IMG/VR virus record: IMGVR_UViG_3300044645_001174
Location: 1-50,165 of that record
Direction: 5' to 3' (one strand)
Source: a virus
Length of the DNA stretch: 50,165 nt
Below, one piece after another: positions 48,828 through 50,165 of this stretch (its first letter is position 1; every line of letters starts with the position of its first letter). The position numbers and the translations under genes were made by a program. The notes beneath the pieces are model-generated. The model made no database searches. It was not told where the DNA came from and saw nothing but the letters and a program-made list of their open reading frames with translations.

Positions 48828-48867
48828 AATAAGAATGTTCAGTTAAGCTGTCCCCCCGTTACCGCAT

Positions 48868-48900
48868 AAAAAAAGGTAAACTATACATTTACCCTTTTTT
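48868..48900 (-). terminator. Bidirectional-looking rho-independent terminator
   Basis: The stem GGTAAA / TTTACC (48875-48880 with 48888-48893), with a seven-base loop, is flanked by seven A on one side and six T on the other, so both strands read as stem plus T-run. It lies 28 nt after the stop of the gene at 48928-49269 and separates it from the zinc-protein/polymerase transcript. Confidence 0.7.
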
Positions 48901-48927
48901 ACTGTTTTCACCCTTAATTAATTCACA

Positions 48928-49269
48928 TTATGAATTGATGAAGCTAAGATAATCAAAATCTTTATTAATAACAACTAGGTTGATTAAATTTTTAATTGAT
49001 TCTGCATCACTAATGTAGTATTCTTGAAATACTTCAAGTTTGTGACGTTCTTGTTTCATTCCTTTTGTTCCTGTAATAGGTTGTCCATACTCATCAAGCT
49101 TAGGAAGCATCTGCAATGTATTTCTCTTTTGTTTAGAAATAACTACAAATACTTTGCTTTCTGGGTCATAGATACACTCTACATAAGGGGAAGCCTCCGA
49201 AACTGGAATGGCTCTAAAACTTGGCTTACCACTCCACTCAGAGTTAATAAGCATCATACTATTTTCCAT
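48928..49269 (-). CDS. Conserved crAss-like protein of unknown function
   Basis: 113 residues. The N-terminus MENSMMLINSEWSGKPSFRA, followed by PYVECIYDP and FVVISKQKRNTLQMLPKLD, resembles a small protein I recall as widely conserved in crAss-like phages near the replication genes. It looks alpha/beta with no catalytic motif, cysteine cluster or membrane segment. A TATATTTA element lies 16 nt before the ATG on the minus strand and a terminator-like hairpin follows the stop, so it may form its own short transcript. Its function is unknown. Confidence 0.65.
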   Translation of the reverse strand: MENSMMLINSEWSGKPSFRAIPVSEASPYVECIYDPESKVFVVISKQKRNTLQMLPKLDEYGQPITGTKGMKQERHKLEVFQEYYISDAESIKNLINLVVINKDFDYLSFINS

Positions 49270-49285
49270 TTATTGATTTTTTTAG

Positions 49286-49293
49286 TAAATATA
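49286..49293 (-). promoter_or_regulatory. TATATTTA element upstream of the minus-strand gene at 49269
   Basis: On the minus strand TATATTTA lies 16 nt before the ATG, in the 33-nt gap after the gene at 49303-49863. It matches two plus-strand elements at the same distance. Just upstream, TAAATTTG (49294-49301) fits the Bacteroidota -7 consensus TAnnTTTG, but no TTTG box is seen at the expected -33 position. Confidence 0.35.
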
Positions 49294-49302
49294 CAAATTT
49301 AT

Positions 49303-49863
49303 CTAAACTTTTAAACTTTCTAAGTTTGCAACCTCAAGAATTAGTGTTTCTTTATCAATATTTGGTTTATCACAAAGTTCACCAACACTAATCAGCATTT
49401 CTTTATCTACACCAAGTATTTTTGCGTAATCATCAAAATGAAGTTTTGGATATAAATATCCTTCAACATACATGTAATTACCACTAGTTTTGTCAAAAAA
49501 GTTTAGAATCTTCTTTTTAATTGGATCACTAATTTGACTATAACGTCCATTAATAAAATGTGTCCAATCTACAATCATATCACTAAAATCAAAAACTATT
49601 ACTACTGTTTCACTATTAACTTTTACTAAATCATGTAGTCTTGAATGTTTAAGCAAAACATTCTTTTCAAATTGTTTATATTCTACATCCTGTCTTAAGG
49701 GATATATACAAACTAATTTGGCATCCTCAGGTACAATAGTATCATTCCAAGCAAGATAAGTCTCACTTGGAATAACACTTGTACCTCTTTTTATGTCCAA
49801 GAGCGGATACAAAAATACCTTGGACTTTTGAAAATACTTTCTATAAACTGTAGTAATTGGCAT
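49303..49863 (-). CDS. Conserved crAss-like protein of unknown function
   Basis: 186 residues. The N-terminus MPITTVYRKYFQKSKVFLYP, followed by IKRGTSVIPSETYLAW, resembles a protein I recall from many crAss-like phages, usually beside the previous small conserved gene. It appears alpha/beta, with a hydrophobic strand VVIVFDF near residues 87-93 followed by a helix, and ends in a Leu/Glu-rich tail. No catalytic signature was recognised. The start lies two bases after the stop of the nuclease gene upstream, so they share a transcript. It ends with TAG. Confidence 0.65.
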   Translation of the reverse strand: MPITTVYRKYFQKSKVFLYPLLDIKRGTSVIPSETYLAWNDTIVPEDAKLVCIYPLRQDVEYKQFEKNVLLKHSRLHDLVKVNSETVVIVFDFSDMIVDWTHFINGRYSQISDPIKKKILNFFDKTSGNYMYVEGYLYPKLHFDDYAKILGVDKEMLISVGELCDKPNIDKETLILEVANLESLKV

Positions 49864-49865
49864 AA

Positions 49866-50165
49866 TTAAAGTGTTACGTTCCCTAAAGCTAATTCATATG
49901 GTAACTTGTATTCTTTGTTTACATAGTGATACTTTATTCTATCTTCTATGTCTTCAAAGTCAGCTAACCACATTTCTAATGTTTCTTTGCTTACCTGGTA
50001 CGGATACACTTGGTTGTACTTATCAATTACTATGAATGTAATTACTATATTCCATTCAACAGCATCTGGAAGTTCTTTAATGAAACTCTGCCAGGCAAGC
50101 TTGTGATAAATGGCAGCCTGAATCCAATACTTATAATAGCTTACAGACTCTGGAAAAGATGCAAT
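49866..50165 (-). CDS. RecB-like PD-(D/E)XK nuclease, C-terminal fragment cut by window edge
   Basis: An open frame of 99 codons runs from the right edge of the window to a TAA stop at 49866-49868. The fragment begins IASFPESVSYYKYWIQAAIY, and the QAAIY within it matches the Q-x3-Y motif that follows the catalytic core of RecB/Cas4-type PD-(D/E)XK nucleases. This is followed by a strand (NIVITFIVID), as expected for that fold, and a helical C-terminus (ETLEMWLADFEDIEDRI). The catalytic D...ExK residues would lie outside the window. PD-(D/E)XK nucleases are common in crAss-like replication modules. The call rests on a short fragment. Confidence 0.5.
   Translation of the reverse strand: MASFPESVSYYKYWIQAAIYHKLAWQSFIKELPDAVEWNIVITFIVIDKYNQVYPYQVSKETLEMWLADFEDIEDRIKYHYVNKEYKLPYELALGNVTL

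Noticed and set aside
1-50165. Possible tRNA genes, IS elements, CRISPR arrays or integrase
   Set aside because: No cloverleaf-like segment, inverted-repeat-bounded transposase, repeat-spacer pattern or recombinase motif was seen; gaps between genes are too short for most of these.

Overview
The window looks like about half of a crAss-like phage genome (Crassvirales), a virus of Bacteroidota. The evidence is a block of giant plus-strand genes, one carrying the DFDID catalytic loop of the crAss-type virion RNA polymerase, facing a block of small minus-strand replication genes. The DNA is AT-rich, genes are packed with 0-60 nt gaps, and start codons lack clear Shine-Dalgarno sequences, as is usual for phages of Bacteroidota. 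All three stop codons are used as stops and no long gene has an in-frame stop, so the standard code applies. I see no tRNA, rRNA, CRISPR array, IS element or integrase. No gene-free stretch exceeds 110 bases.

Plus strand, 1-44137 (virion and ejected proteins): the window opens inside a large tail/muzzle-like protein (3-4865). Seven tightly linked genes follow, together about 13,000 residues. They are a zincin plus lysozyme multidomain protein (4865-10936), two proteins rich in short GG motifs (10973-13903 and 13913-16759), a helical protein (16819-20127), a 2498-residue protein with a glycine-rich hydrophobic stretch and a PD-(D/E)XK nuclease-like domain (20131-27627), a 3522-residue protein with a SLOG-like segment, a basic linker, a zincin motif and the RNA polymerase (27631-38199), and a 1977-residue protein with a zincin motif, LysM domain and C-terminal hydrophobic helix (38204-44137). 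By analogy with other crAss-like phages, these are probably packaged in the capsid and enter the host with the DNA. There the lysozyme, LysM and protease modules would help crossing the envelope, and the RNA polymerase would transcribe early genes.

Minus strand, 50165-44138 (early/replication): in transcription order these are the C-terminal end of a RecB-like nuclease, two conserved crAss-like proteins of unknown function, a terminator-like hairpin, two paralogous zinc-binding proteins, a family B DNA polymerase ending in a bacterial clamp-binding peptide, a DUF932-like protein with an acidic tail, a second terminator hairpin, a MazG-like NTP pyrophosphatase, a hotdog acyl-CoA thioesterase and a small zinc-ribbon protein. 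The two gene blocks meet tail to tail at 44137/44138 with no bases between their stop codons.

Most notable observations: GG motifs that fall at domain borders in three adjacent internal proteins (possible processing sites), a TATATTTA element 16-17 nt before three start codons on both strands, matching C-x-I ends and M-x-C starts at two giant-gene junctions, a nuclease domain inside an ejected-type protein, the polymerase clamp motif, and a phage-encoded thioesterase. Family names come from reading motifs by eye and from memory of the families; no database search was run.
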